NCBI GenBank assembly: GCA_040403095.1
Contig: JBBALI010000005.1
Span: forward strand, 62,001-126,000
DNA length: 64,000 nt
Reading direction: 5' to 3'
Source of the DNA: JAQVCM01 sp040403095
GTDB taxonomy: Bacteria > Bacteroidota > Bacteroidia > Flavobacteriales_D > Crocinitomicaceae
Position numbers and translations under genes: made by a program
Shown here: positions 51,952 through 61,448 of the stretch, piece after piece
Layout: each line of letters opens with the position of its first letter
Position numbering within the stretch: position 1 is the first letter of the stretch
The notes under the pieces: generated by a model
Database searches by the model: none
What the model saw: the letters and a program-made list of their open reading frames with translations, nothing else
What the model was told of the DNA's origin: nothing

Positions 51952-53181
51952 TTATCGTCCCAAAACTTTATTGCCAATTTTACAAGTCAAACAAAGTTTA
52001 TTTGTACAAATTTCGTTCTTTAATTCCAATAATCCTTGAGAAACTTCCGCAGATTTACATCCAATTCCCAAATTTTTCCAACGTTGAATAATTTCATTTT
52101 TTTCGGAAGGAATTTTCCCCAATAAAATCAACGCTTTTTGCTTGAAAATGTCATTTGAAACATGATTTCCATACCACCACAAAAGTGGAACAATTGAATT
52201 GATAATTACTGAATATTGAAATGAAACAGTCATGGATTTCACTTCATTTGTCTCTTCAAAATTGAAATTAAAATGATTAAAAAACAATAGCAAGTCCTCT
52301 GGCGACTTTGAAAAAATAGTAAAATCGGATTGCAAACTCGAAATGACAGATGCAAACTGAACGATTCTGACTTTCGGAAATCCAGGTGGTCGCAAACCCT
52401 TGCATTTCCAAGTTGATTTTTCCATCGTAGTAAACCGATGTTTCATTGCCATAAATCGCCATTCTTTTTGCCATTTTTGAAGTTGAACTTCATTTTGTTC
52501 TTCATTTAAAAATCCGCTCGCACCCAACAATAAAGGAATTACAAATTCATTTCCCTCTCGCCACAAAATTTTCAAAGGCATGTGTTGCGTCAATTCAACA
52601 AAAGGCAAAGCATTGATTTTAGCACCAAATGATTGCGCAATGACTTCATATTGTAATTGTTGTATATTCCTGTTTAACAATTGATACCGCAATTCTATTT
52701 GCATCGCTTTTCGTTCTAGGCGTTCAATCAAAGCATTTTCAATTTGCATTGATATAAATAATTCATCCACTTCTTGAATTGATTTTTCGCATGGAATCCA
52801 AGTTTGATTTTTAATCAAAGAATCGTAACTCGACCAATCATTTTGATCCAAATAAGATTTCAGTTCCAAGGTTGGCAATTCTTCCCCATTCACAACAACT
52901 GTTTTGTCGTAATGATAAACAACATGTAAAATCACATTGTCATAAGCTGGATCGATTTGATGTTGATGCGCATACCAATCCGAAGATTTGATGTGAATTT
53001 CGATATTTCCGTTCCATTTGATTCCATCCAATTCTATAGATCCGTTGAAAAAATCAGGACCACTTTCATGGTTGTGCCAACCAACTTGCTGAATGGTTAA
53101 TTTTCGCCCGTCAATTAATTGTAAATCATGCATTGGAAGCCGCTTGGTTTTCCAAATTTGATGCAGGTATTCCTCTCTCAT
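51952..53181 (-). CDS. DUF2851 family protein
   Basis: A 409-residue cytosolic protein. The N-terminus EEYLHQIWKTKRLP, then GWHNHESGPDFFNGSIELDG, WNGNIEIHIKSSDWYAHQHQ and DNVILHVVYHYD, is the DUF2851 signature and resembles a nuclease-like beta core with His and Asp residues. The C-terminal part has four cysteines near the end (IGCKSAEV, EICTNKLCLTCKIG), a possible metal site. Function is unknown. It is divergent from dus with a 91-base spacer. Confidence 0.88.
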   Translation of the reverse strand: MREEYLHQIWKTKRLPMHDLQLIDGRKLTIQQVGWHNHESGPDFFNGSIELDGIKWNGNIEIHIKSSDWYAHQHQIDPAYDNVILHVVYHYDKTVVVNGEELPTLELKSYLDQNDWSSYDSLIKNQTWIPCEKSIQEVDELFISMQIENALIERLERKAMQIELRYQLLNRNIQQLQYEVIAQSFGAKINALPFVELTQHMPLKILWREGNEFVIPLLLGASGFLNEEQNEVQLQKWQKEWRFMAMKHRFTTMEKSTWKCKGLRPPGFPKVRIVQFASVISSLQSDFTIFSKSPEDLLLFFNHFNFNFEETNEVKSMTVSFQYSVIINSIVPLLWWYGNHVSNDIFKQKALILLGKIPSEKNEIIQRWKNLGIGCKSAEVSQGLLELKNEICTNKLCLTCKIGNKVLGR

Positions 53182-53251
53182 TTGCGTTGTATTTTAAAGG
53201 TCTGTTACTTAAAGTTAAGCAAAAAAATTACATCCGCCAAAAAGTCTTGCT

Positions 53252-53259
53252 TATCTTTG
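53252..53259 (+). promoter_or_regulatory. -7 box ahead of dus
   Basis: TATCTTTG lies 13 bases before the TTG start of dus, predicting a leader of about 9 bases. No TTG at the -33 position. Confidence 0.5.
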
Positions 53260-53272
53260 CAAAAAAAATCAG

Positions 53273-54208
53273 TTGAGAGATTTCCTCTATTTGGCGCCCT
53301 TACAAAGTTTTACGGACCATCATTTTCGCAATGCTTTCCAACAAGTGCTTGGGGATGTGGACGGATTTTATGCCCCTTATTTGAAAATGTCGAACGACAG
53401 TACAATCAAGGAAGGACCAAAATTGGATGTACTGCCTAAAAATAACCCTTTTGAGCCAATCATTCCGCAATTGATGGCTTGTTGCACAGAAGATTTTCTT
53501 TTGATGGCCAATTATTTATCCGATTTAGGATACAAAGAGGTGAATTGGAACTTGGGTTGCCCCTACCCAATGGTTGCCAAGCGCGATTTGGGTTCTGGAA
53601 TTTTGAATAAACCAGAAAAAATTACACAAATTTTACATGAAGTTTACGACAAAACAGACTTGAAAATTGGAATCAAAATGCGCATGGGTTATGAGGACAC
53701 GTCAGACATTTTGAAATTACTTCCTTTGTTAAACGATTTTCCATTGGCAGAAATTATCGTTCACGCGCGCTATGGAAAACAATTATACAACGGACCGTGT
53801 GATCTAGATCGCTTTGAAGAAATTCTTCCTTTGACAAAACACAATTTAATGTACAACGGCGACATTTGTACTGTGGAAGAATTCAGAAAATTGAAAGTAC
53901 GCTTCCCTTCTATCAGCCGCTGGATGATTGGTCGCGGTGGAATTTCGAATCCGTTTCTTTTTGAAATGATTCAGGAAAACAGCGAAGAATTTCCAAACGA
54001 TTGGCAAGAAATTTTCAGTGAATTTTTGGAATTATTGCTTGAAAGTTATTTGAAGGAAACTTCCAACGAAGGCAATATTTTAATCAAAATGAAACACTAT
54101 TGGGAATATTTCGCCGAAGGTTTGCCAGAAGGAAATCGCTTATCCAAACCGCTCAAAAAAATCAAAAACCTAGAAGCTTATCAAGATTTCATTTCAGAAT
54201 TTGCGTAA
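53273..54208 (+). CDS. dus: tRNA-dihydrouridine synthase family protein
   Basis: A 311-residue flavoenzyme that reduces uridines in tRNA to dihydrouridine. LAPLQSFTDHHFRNAF at 8-22 is the FMN-binding start, NWNLGCPYPMVAKRDLGSG includes the catalytic Cys96, and HARYGKQLYNGPCD with MYNGDI forms the phosphate loop. GRGGISNPFLF is also typical. The start is TTG at 53273; no ATG exists in frame upstream in the 5' region, and a -7 box is just ahead. The exact Dus class (A/B/C) is not decided. Confidence 0.9.
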   Translation: MRDFLYLAPLQSFTDHHFRNAFQQVLGDVDGFYAPYLKMSNDSTIKEGPKLDVLPKNNPFEPIIPQLMACCTEDFLLMANYLSDLGYKEVNWNLGCPYPMVAKRDLGSGILNKPEKITQILHEVYDKTDLKIGIKMRMGYEDTSDILKLLPLLNDFPLAEIIVHARYGKQLYNGPCDLDRFEEILPLTKHNLMYNGDICTVEEFRKLKVRFPSISRWMIGRGGISNPFLFEMIQENSEEFPNDWQEIFSEFLELLLESYLKETSNEGNILIKMKHYWEYFAEGLPEGNRLSKPLKKIKNLEAYQDFISEFA

Positions 54209-54355
54209 TAGTCGCATTTCTTTAGGTTGAATAACTGGACAACATTTTCTCTTTGAAATGCATGGCGAAAGCCTCTAAAAACTCATTTTTCGAACAAAGG
54301 TTTTTTGTCATGATTTTTATACAAAAATACACGCCAAAAAAGAAATTAAATCATT

Positions 54356-54420
54356 TGTTTGTAACGACGATTCCGATAGCTATCGGAACCGTCGTTACAA
54401 ACATAACGCTCCTATGGAGC
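54356..54420. repeat. Composite palindrome between dus and mtnA
   Basis: Positions 54356-54403 form a 48-base palindrome with 23 of 24 pairs matched (only 54370/54389 mismatched), built from GTAACGACG arms around the core TTCCGATAGCTATCGGAA. A second hairpin GCTCC-TAT-GGAGC follows at 54408-54420. The spacing and core resemble REP/BIME-like elements. The rest of 54209-54441 shows nothing else. Confidence 0.85.
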
Positions 54421-54441
54421 TATTTTGAGCTGACTAATTAC

Positions 54442-54471
54442 TTGTAATGCAAAATGAAAAAACTACTTTTG
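54442..54471 (+). promoter_or_regulatory. Consensus promoter of mtnA
   Basis: TTG at 54442-54444 and TACTTTTG at 54464-54471 with a 19-base spacer. The leader to ATG at 54502 is about 26 bases. No SAM riboswitch was recognised. Confidence 0.75.
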
Positions 54472-54501
54472 TACTTCATTTCAAAGCAATAAACATTCAT
54501 T

Positions 54502-55584
54502 ATGAGCAAATTCAGAACCATTTGGCCAACAGAAGACAAATATGTTGATGTAATCGACCAACGTAAATTACCGCATGAATTTGTGGTTGTGAAGTTGGAA
54601 ACTTATGACGATGCAGTGGATGCGATCAAAGAAATGATCGTTCGCGGAGCGCCTTTGATTGGTGCGACTGCTGCTTATGGAATTTACTTGGCGGTTCGTG
54701 AAATGATTGAAAACGAATTAGATGGTTCTTTTCTGGACCAAGCTTTTTCTGAATTACGCGCTTCTCGTCCCACTGCGGTGAATCTTTTTTGGGCATTGGA
54801 TAAAATGCGCGAAGCCATGGACAATGCAGAAGATTTCTTGAAAACAAGTTGGGAAGCTGCAGCTGCTATTGTGGAGGAAGATGTTGAAACTTGTCGCATG
54901 ATTGGCGTACATGGTTTGCCAATTATTGAAGAAATTTCCACTCGCAAAAATGGCGAAGTTGTCAATATTTTGACGCATTGCAACGCTGGAATGTTGGGTT
55001 GTGTTGAATGGGGAACAATCACGTCACCAATTTACCAAGCGGTTCAAAAAGGAATCAAAGTACACGTTTGGGTGGACGAAACGCGACCAAGAAATCAAGG
55101 TTCAAACTTGACTTGCTATGAATTGACGCGCCACGAAGTCGATCACACTTTGATTGTCGACAATGCCGGCGGACATTTGATGCAACATGGAATGGTGGAC
55201 ATGGTGATTGTTGGAACTGACAGAACAACGCGTCAAGGTGATGTAGCCAACAAAATCGGAACTTATTTGAAAGCATTGGCAGCCAAAGACAATAACATTC
55301 CTTTTTACGTTGCTTTGCCTTCAACAACTTTAGACATGACAATCAATGACGGATTGAAAGAAATTCCAATCGAAGAACGCAACCAAGACGAAGTGAGATA
55401 CATGATTGGAAAAAATAGTAAAGGAATCATTGACTCTGTGTTGATTTGCCCTGAAACAACAAAAGCGAGCAATTATGGATTTGATGTAACTCCGGCGAAA
55501 TATGTGACGAAATTAATCACTGAACGCGGAGTTTGCGACGCTTCTGAAGCAGGATTATTAAGTTTGTTCCCGGAGAAAAAATAG
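54502..55584 (+). CDS. mtnA: S-methyl-5-thioribose-1-phosphate isomerase
   Basis: A 360-residue enzyme of methionine salvage that converts methylthioribose 1-phosphate to methylthioribulose 1-phosphate. The catalytic Cys160 in LTHCNAGML and Asp240 in VGTDRTTRQGDVANKIGT are both present, and RGAPLIGATAAYG (49-60) is the sugar-phosphate loop. The eIF2B-like fold and length are typical. It is monocistronic, with an exact promoter and a terminator. No other mtn gene is in the window. Confidence 0.95.
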   Translation: MSKFRTIWPTEDKYVDVIDQRKLPHEFVVVKLETYDDAVDAIKEMIVRGAPLIGATAAYGIYLAVREMIENELDGSFLDQAFSELRASRPTAVNLFWALDKMREAMDNAEDFLKTSWEAAAAIVEEDVETCRMIGVHGLPIIEEISTRKNGEVVNILTHCNAGMLGCVEWGTITSPIYQAVQKGIKVHVWVDETRPRNQGSNLTCYELTRHEVDHTLIVDNAGGHLMQHGMVDMVIVGTDRTTRQGDVANKIGTYLKALAAKDNNIPFYVALPSTTLDMTINDGLKEIPIEERNQDEVRYMIGKNSKGIIDSVLICPETTKASNYGFDVTPAKYVTKLITERGVCDASEAGLLSLFPEKK

Positions 55585-55598
55585 AAGATTTTAAAACC

Positions 55599-55637
55599 AA
55601 AAAAAGCGGAAATTCAAGTTTGATTTCCGCTTTTTTT
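55599..55637. terminator. Bidirectional terminator between mtnA and the lectin gene
   Basis: AGCGGAAAT (55605-55613) pairs with ATTTCCGCT (55623-55631), with A and T runs on both sides, serving the convergent mtnA and lectin genes. Confidence 0.85.
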
Positions 55638-55648
55638 ATGGAATGAAA

Positions 55649-58600
55649 TTACCTCAATATTGAAATTGTTCCTTGTTTCTCTTGTTCACCAAAAGTAATT
55701 TTGTAGAAATAAACGCCGTCAGTCAATTTTGCACCGCTTAGATCTTTTCCTTCAAAAGGAAGCGAACCTTGTTTTTGTTCATAAACGATTGTTCCCCAAC
55801 GATTCCAAATAGAGAGTGAATAAGGTAAACAAACATTAAAAAATTGATCCATGTCTAAATAATCATTGACTCCATCTCCATTCGGGGTTATTACATTCGG
55901 GAAATCTTCCGTCGGAGTTGTCAATGAGCCAATGATTGAAACCAAAGTACTTACTGTCGGAGAAGGACAACCATTCACTGCAATGTATGCCGTATAACTT
56001 CCTTCATTATCAAAACTGGCAGGAAATTGTAGATTTTGATCTGAACTTGTAAAGTTATTTGGGCCATTCCAAAAGTAAGTTGCGTTTGGCGTTGCATTCA
56101 TTTGTAAAATTACATCATCTCCTGGACACAAAATTGGACTATTGCTTGTCAGAATTGGTGCTTCAGGAATCGGATAAACTGTGACATCTTGTGTTTGTGA
56201 GTCTGAACATCCGTTGGAAGTTGTCACCGTTAAGGTAACACTGAATGTATTGCTTGTCGCGTAATTGTGTGTCGGACTTGCTACAGTCGAAGTATTTCCA
56301 TCGCCGAAAGTCCAATCATTTTGAGAAATTACATCACCCAAAATCGTTGATTGATTGTCAAATATCACATTTGTTCCCAAACAAACATTGCTGGCTGAGA
56401 AAATAGCTGTTGGGACAGAATTAACAGTTACTGTCAACGTATCGCCAGTTGTACAACCATATCTGTCTGTGGAAGTAACATCATAACTTGCTGTTGTATT
56501 TGGTGTGACAGTTGTGTTTTGTGTTTGCGCGCCTGTATTCCAATCGTAAGCGTATGGAGAAGAACCCAAAATTGTATTTCCAGCGTTTAAATTTGCAGTT
56601 GTGCCTCGACAGATAATTTGATCAGCGCCAGCATTCATTACTGGACAAAGATTTACTTCAATTACAGAACGTGCATTTCCAATTCCGCAAGGCAAATCAT
56701 TCCAAAAACCATCAGGATAAATTTGCACACAATCTTCATCTCCTCCTGTATTATTTGGCTCTCCTCCGGCCCAATTGGTGTAAGTTACAGGAGATTGATC
56801 ATACCAGACAAAAGTTCCCTCTGTAGCTTCATCGTTGTGGCCAATCCAAATGACATCGGAAACAGAATTTAAACCTAAATTAACCAAAGAAGAAACGATG
56901 CAATCATTTTCAGCTTGAGATTGAATGGAAACCAAATTAGCACCTAGATTTTGCGCAAATACTTGTGCGGCAGAACCTGAAAGTGATTGTTGATTTAAGA
57001 AATAGATGCTACATTCACTCACACATCCAACCATTTCAACACAACCCGCAGCGGTAAATGCTGCGCGAATCGCTTCAATATCACAAGTGAAATTGTTTGG
57101 AAAATTAGGACAGCCCTCCAATTGCACTGAAACATTTACAGTATCTGTATTTTGACAATTGTTTGCATTTGTTCCTGTCACAATGTAATCTGTTGATTGA
57201 GAAAACGGTGTAAAAGGCGTTGCATTTGTAATTCCATTATTCCAAGTATAAGTAGTATTTAAAGCACCAGAACCACTCAAGGTTACAGTTTCTTCAGGAC
57301 AAAGAACTACATCAGTACCTGCAAGAACTATTGGAAGATCCATGACATTCACTACTACGGTGTCAGATGCAGTACAATTATATCTATCTGTTGTTACGAT
57401 AGAATACAAAGTTGTATCGGTTGGAGTAACAGGATTGCTCTGAATAACAGGACCATTTGACCAAGCATAAGTATATGGAGACGAACCAAATAAAGTATTA
57501 CTTGCGTTTAAATTAGCAGTTGAACCGAGACAAACCGAAACGTCATTTCCTGCATTAATTACAGGACAAAGATTAACTTCAATAATAGATTTAGAGTTTG
57601 AACTTCCGCAAGACAAATCGTTCCAAGTTCCAGGATTTGCTCCTGTTGGATAAATCTGTACACAGTCTTCGTTCCCAGATTGATTTGGTTCACCTGGTGC
57701 CCAATTCGTATAAACGATTGGAGATTGATCATACCAAACAAAAGAACCTTCGTTGATTTCGTCTGAAAAACCAATCCAAATTACACCTGTTTGATTTAAG
57801 TTTGTCAACGAACTCATGATACAATCATTTTCTTCTTGTGATTGAATCGAGACCAGATTTGCACCTAAATTTTGTGCGAAAGCTTGTGCTTGAGATCCTG
57901 TCATTTGTTGCGGATTCAAGAAATAAATGCTACAATCACTAGAGCAACCTGGCATTTCGATACATCCTGCGTCGGTCATCGCTTGTCTAATTGCATCAAT
58001 ATCACAATTATACAAACTCGGGTCGGTACATCCGTATGGATTCGTTCCCGCTTCGCAAGGACATAAATCATTCAAATTAGAAATACCATCATTGTCAGTA
58101 TCAAGCGCGTCACTTGTAGTTGCATCTGCCACCAAAAGCAAACCGTAAGGATTTTGATCGCCAGGATTTGCTGATGGAGAATTGAAAACCAGTACGTCGA
58201 CATAATTTGTTCCAACGACCCAAGGACCTTGAAGATTTATATTCAATTGTCCGCCAACAGCGTAACTTCCACCGCTGATTCCAGTGCTGTTTCCATTTAC
58301 AAACACGTCGCTGATTGTGTTGTCAGAATAGCCAATTAAATCCAAGACATAATTGCCAGCAACAGTAACGCTAAAGCCATTACAATCAGCTGGAAGATTG
58401 AGTGTTAATCTAAAATATCGATAACCGCTGTTTGTATTTGTAGAACAATTTCCGTCTGAGCCAGTAATCCAATTTCCATTGTTGACAGGAGCTGGAAGCG
58501 TAGTTGGATCTACCCAAGCACCTGGTGCACAATTGTTGTTTATCAATGTTGAGATGTATGTCAAACCCATCGGATTTGGCGGATTAATTGTATACCAAGG

Positions 58601-58792
58601 CGAAGCCAACCAAAGTGGATCGATTGTATTTACAGCTCCTTGACCTGTTGATAAACTCGCAGGATTTGGAAAAGTTTGCGCATCGGATTGGTTTGAAATA
58701 ACAAAGAGTGAAACCAAAAAGATGATTGATTTTAAACTGATTTTTTCAGTTATTTTCAGCAAAGAAAATCTAAAAAGTATATTTTTTTCCAT
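55649..58792 (-). CDS. Large secreted protein with two C-type lectin domains and T9SS C-terminal domain
   Basis: A 1047-residue secreted protein. Signal peptide at about 1-39 (ending SDAQ). A galactose-binding-like region precedes a thrombospondin-type-3-like DTDNDGISNLNDLCPCE segment at about 232-245. C-type lectin domains at about 274-410 and 582-716 each have YTNW, an EPN motif (APGEPN, AGGEPN), EDCVQIYP and WNDLPC/WNDLSC. Ig/SprB-like repeats follow each, then a PKD domain (DWTFGDGNTST; about 793-873). The C-terminus (about 966-1047) has VITPNGDGVNDYLD, LSIWNRWG and DGVYFYKITF, the type B gliding/T9SS sorting domain. It is probably exported by T9SS and bound to the surface; the ligand may be glycan. 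ATG at 58792 is preferred to a GTG 22 codons earlier. Confidence 0.9.
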   Translation of the reverse strand: MEKNILFRFSLLKITEKISLKSIIFLVSLFVISNQSDAQTFPNPASLSTGQGAVNTIDPLWLASPWYTINPPNPMGLTYISTLINNNCAPGAWVDPTTLPAPVNNGNWITGSDGNCSTNTNSGYRYFRLTLNLPADCNGFSVTVAGNYVLDLIGYSDNTISDVFVNGNSTGISGGSYAVGGQLNINLQGPWVVGTNYVDVLVFNSPSANPGDQNPYGLLLVADATTSDALDTDNDGISNLNDLCPCEAGTNPYGCTDPSLYNCDIDAIRQAMTDAGCIEMPGCSSDCSIYFLNPQQMTGSQAQAFAQNLGANLVSIQSQEENDCIMSSLTNLNQTGVIWIGFSDEINEGSFVWYDQSPIVYTNWAPGEPNQSGNEDCVQIYPTGANPGTWNDLSCGSSNSKSIIEVNLCPVINAGNDVSVCLGSTANLNASNTLFGSSPYTYAWSNGPVIQSNPVTPTDTTLYSIVTTDRYNCTASDTVVVNVMDLPIVLAGTDVVLCPEETVTLSGSGALNTTYTWNNGITNATPFTPFSQSTDYIVTGTNANNCQNTDTVNVSVQLEGCPNFPNNFTCDIEAIRAAFTAAGCVEMVGCVSECSIYFLNQQSLSGSAAQVFAQNLGANLVSIQSQAENDCIVSSLVNLGLNSVSDVIWIGHNDEATEGTFVWYDQSPVTYTNWAGGEPNNTGGDEDCVQIYPDGFWNDLPCGIGNARSVIEVNLCPVMNAGADQIICRGTTANLNAGNTILGSSPYAYDWNTGAQTQNTTVTPNTTASYDVTSTDRYGCTTGDTLTVTVNSVPTAIFSASNVCLGTNVIFDNQSTILGDVISQNDWTFGDGNTSTVASPTHNYATSNTFSVTLTVTTSNGCSDSQTQDVTVYPIPEAPILTSNSPILCPGDDVILQMNATPNATYFWNGPNNFTSSDQNLQFPASFDNEGSYTAYIAVNGCPSPTVSTLVSIIGSLTTPTEDFPNVITPNGDGVNDYLDMDQFFNVCLPYSLSIWNRWGTIVYEQKQGSLPFEGKDLSGAKLTDGVYFYKITFGEQEKQGTISILR

Positions 58793-58847
58793 ACGAGTAG
58801 TCAGACTTTTAACAACAAATGAACGATTATTTGAATTCAAGGTCAAA

Positions 58848-58855
58848 CAAATATA
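58848..58855 (-). promoter_or_regulatory. -7 box ahead of the lectin gene
   Basis: TATATTTG; a TTG lies 23 bases further up rather than 19. The leader would be about 50 bases. Confidence 0.4.
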
Positions 58856-58918
58856 CACAATTAGATTTTGAGATTTACAATATTTTTAAGTGAATGACTA
58901 TTTTAACAATTTGACTGA

Positions 58919-58950
58919 AGGAAACTTGATTTTTAGCGAATCAAGTCTTT
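58919..58950 (-). terminator. Weak hairpin after the TonB-dependent receptor gene
   Basis: ACTTGATT (58924-58931) pairs with AATCAAGT (58939-58946) over seven bases. The T tract on the minus strand is poor. Confidence 0.4.
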
Positions 58951-58958
58951 CTTTTCAA

Positions 58959-61394
58959 TTAAAATTCAAAAATGATTCCTATTGTTGGAACGACAGTTTT
59001 TGAGTAATTATCTAACACCACCGGCACACCATTTGATCCGTCCAATTTAATTGGATTTCCATCAGTTGTCAGAAAATCTGAATTGTCTGCATTGCGTTTG
59101 AAAGTATAACTAGGTGCACCTTGACTTTTAAAACCCAATACATTCTGAATATCAATGTATAAATCCAATGAAGTTCTTTTGAAATTGATTTTCTTATCAA
59201 CCCTAATATCTAACTGATTGAAAGATTGAAGTCTATTTGTGTTTAACAAATTGGTATTCAACGTTCCTGTTCCAGTCAACAAATAATTTTGTTGCGAAAT
59301 ATTCAAATCGTAAGGGGTGAAAGGTGTTCCGCCCGCAAAACGGTATTTTAGACCTAATTCATATCCTTTTCTAAATTTATAACCTAAAGTGGCTGAAAGT
59401 AAGTGTCGATTGTCCCATGAAGATGGTAACAATTGTCCATTTTGTCCTGAATATTTGCTTCTGACGAAAGTGTAACTCACTACATAGAAGATTTTTTTTA
59501 TCAACTTTTGCTGTATAAAAATTTCCACGCCATACGTTTCTCCTTTTCCATTGCTAATAACTTTTTCGCTACCAATTGAACCATATTCAGAACCTTGATT
59601 GGCCAATGAAACGCCAGTGGCTGCTGAAACTGGATAATTTGCGTACTGTTTATAAAATCCTTCCACTGTAATTCTCAATGCTTTATTTGGCAAAAACTGT
59701 GTTCCTAGTACATAATGGGTTGATTGAATGTACTTCATGTCTTGATTCACCAAATTACCAGTTTGATCTCTAAAGCCTAACGAGGTGTAAGTTGGAATTT
59801 TATAATAATTTCCAATAGAAGCGGTTATATCAAATTTTGAGGTCAAATGGTAAGCCGCTGACAATCTTGGCGAAAGTGTTTTCAAAGGATTATTTCCTTC
59901 TTTCATAAATGAATTCATGTCAGTTCGCAATCCAAGCGAAAGCAACAATTTTTCTTTGAAGAAATTTTTTGCCACTTGTCCAAAAAGTCCATATTTGAAA
60001 AATTCAGTCGCGCTTTGAATTTCAATAATTTGTGCAGGAACAATAACATTTCCAGCTGAATCAAGCACATTACTTGACACTTTGTTGAATAAATCAGTAT
60101 TGTATTTCACGTATTGTGCTGACAATCCGCCAGTAATTTTCCAACCGTTGATATACTTGTTGATGTCAAAACGGAATTTATTTTCAATTTCTTGTGAAAC
60201 CAATTTGAATGTTCTATCTGATTCAATTTTCTCTCCTGTCACAAACTTATCTAACTGATTATTAAACATATTTCGTGAAAGAGAAAAGTTCATAAATCCT
60301 TTTTTAACCTTGCGTTTGAGGTTGAATCCTGTTGTATAATTCCATTGATTGATGTAAGGAAGTGAACGAATAATGAATACATTTTCAGGCGTTGAATTTT
60401 TCGGTGTTGCAAAAGCAAATCGATCGATAGCACCCAAACCAATGGCCGTTAAAGTCGTTTTATCATTGATTTTATGCGTTACTTTATATTGAAAATCATA
60501 GAAATTTGGACGAATCGGCAAATCGATTAAGCCAAACAATAAATCCAAATACGATTTTCTGGCTGACGCTAAAAAGGTTGTTTTTTTGCTGATTGGTCCT
60601 TCCAAAGTCAAAACAGATTCCGTAAATCCAGCGCGGATATTTCCCGAAATTCGTTCAGGATTTCCGTCTCTCTGATTAATAACAAAAGTGGAAGCCAATG
60701 CATTGTCATACCTTGCGTCAAAGGCAGACGAGCTCAATTTCACATCTTCGATGAAAGAAACATTCAAAATTCCTTGCGCACCACCAGAACTTCCTTGCGT
60801 TTGAAAGTGATTCAAAACGGGAATTTCGATTCCATCCAGATAATACACATTTTCATTCGGCGCACCACCGCGGATAATAATGTCATTTCGTCCATTACCT
60901 CCACTGCTTGAACTGACACCAGGCAAGGTTTGAATAACACGAGAAACATCAAAATTTCCACCAGGATTGCTCTTGATTTCTTCTGTTGTCAATTGCTGCA
61001 CTGACAAAGGTGTGATCATGTCTGTTGCAACCGCAGATTTTGATTTGTCATTTGAAACGGTCACTTCTCCAATTTCTGTAGTCACGACTTCCATAGGGAA
61101 ATTCACTACTTGTGCATTTCCGGAAGAAACAACTATGTTGTACTTGATTAATGAAACATAACCAGAATAAATCGCTTTGATATTGTAAGTCCCAACTGGA
61201 ATCTCTAGCTTGTAATTTCCGTCTATATCAGTCTGTGTTTTAAACTCAGTGCCTTCAACGATAATTGTTCCCGGATAAATGGTTTCTTGGGTGTTTTTGT
61301 CTTTCAAGTTACCCAAAATCACACCTTTTGATTGACCAAAAGAGATTGTGTATAAAAATATGATAAAGAATGATAAAATGTATTTTTTTGACAT
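58959..61394 (-). CDS. TonB-dependent receptor with carboxypeptidase-like N-terminal domain
   Basis: An 811-residue outer-membrane protein. Signal peptide 1-20, then a CarboxypepD_reg-like beta domain (about 22-110; TQTDIDGNYKLEIPVGTY), the plug domain (about 125-245; VIQTLPGVSSSSGGNGRNDIIIRGGAPNE split around 150-178, then YYLDGIEIP), and a long beta barrel ending in IGIIFEF. No SusD partner is adjacent, so this is not a classical Sus-type glycan uptake pair. Substrate is unknown; metal or small peptide uptake or signalling are possible. Confidence 0.93.
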   Translation of the reverse strand: MSKKYILSFFIIFLYTISFGQSKGVILGNLKDKNTQETIYPGTIIVEGTEFKTQTDIDGNYKLEIPVGTYNIKAIYSGYVSLIKYNIVVSSGNAQVVNFPMEVVTTEIGEVTVSNDKSKSAVATDMITPLSVQQLTTEEIKSNPGGNFDVSRVIQTLPGVSSSSGGNGRNDIIIRGGAPNENVYYLDGIEIPVLNHFQTQGSSGGAQGILNVSFIEDVKLSSSAFDARYDNALASTFVINQRDGNPERISGNIRAGFTESVLTLEGPISKKTTFLASARKSYLDLLFGLIDLPIRPNFYDFQYKVTHKINDKTTLTAIGLGAIDRFAFATPKNSTPENVFIIRSLPYINQWNYTTGFNLKRKVKKGFMNFSLSRNMFNNQLDKFVTGEKIESDRTFKLVSQEIENKFRFDINKYINGWKITGGLSAQYVKYNTDLFNKVSSNVLDSAGNVIVPAQIIEIQSATEFFKYGLFGQVAKNFFKEKLLLSLGLRTDMNSFMKEGNNPLKTLSPRLSAAYHLTSKFDITASIGNYYKIPTYTSLGFRDQTGNLVNQDMKYIQSTHYVLGTQFLPNKALRITVEGFYKQYANYPVSAATGVSLANQGSEYGSIGSEKVISNGKGETYGVEIFIQQKLIKKIFYVVSYTFVRSKYSGQNGQLLPSSWDNRHLLSATLGYKFRKGYELGLKYRFAGGTPFTPYDLNISQQNYLLTGTGTLNTNLLNTNRLQSFNQLDIRVDKKINFKRTSLDLYIDIQNVLGFKSQGAPSYTFKRNADNSDFLTTDGNPIKLDGSNGVPVVLDNYSKTVVPTIGIIFEF

Positions 61395-61448
61395 GTTTCT
61401 TTGTTTTTTACTTTACAAGAAACAATTTTTGATAGACTTTGTTCGAAA

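Noticed and set aside
54253..54447. 64-codon plus-strand frame in the dus-mtnA gap
   Set aside because: It runs through the 48-base palindrome and second hairpin and has no protein-like features. The palindrome explains the sequence better.
54209..54501. SAM riboswitch upstream of mtnA
   Set aside because: Only the palindromes and a consensus promoter are present, and the promoter lies downstream of the palindromes, so they are not in the mtnA leader.
58959..61394. SusC-type polysaccharide utilisation locus
   Set aside because: There is no SusD-like gene or glycoside hydrolase next to the TonB-dependent receptor, and the neighbouring lectin protein is closed off by its own promoter-like sequence and terminator.
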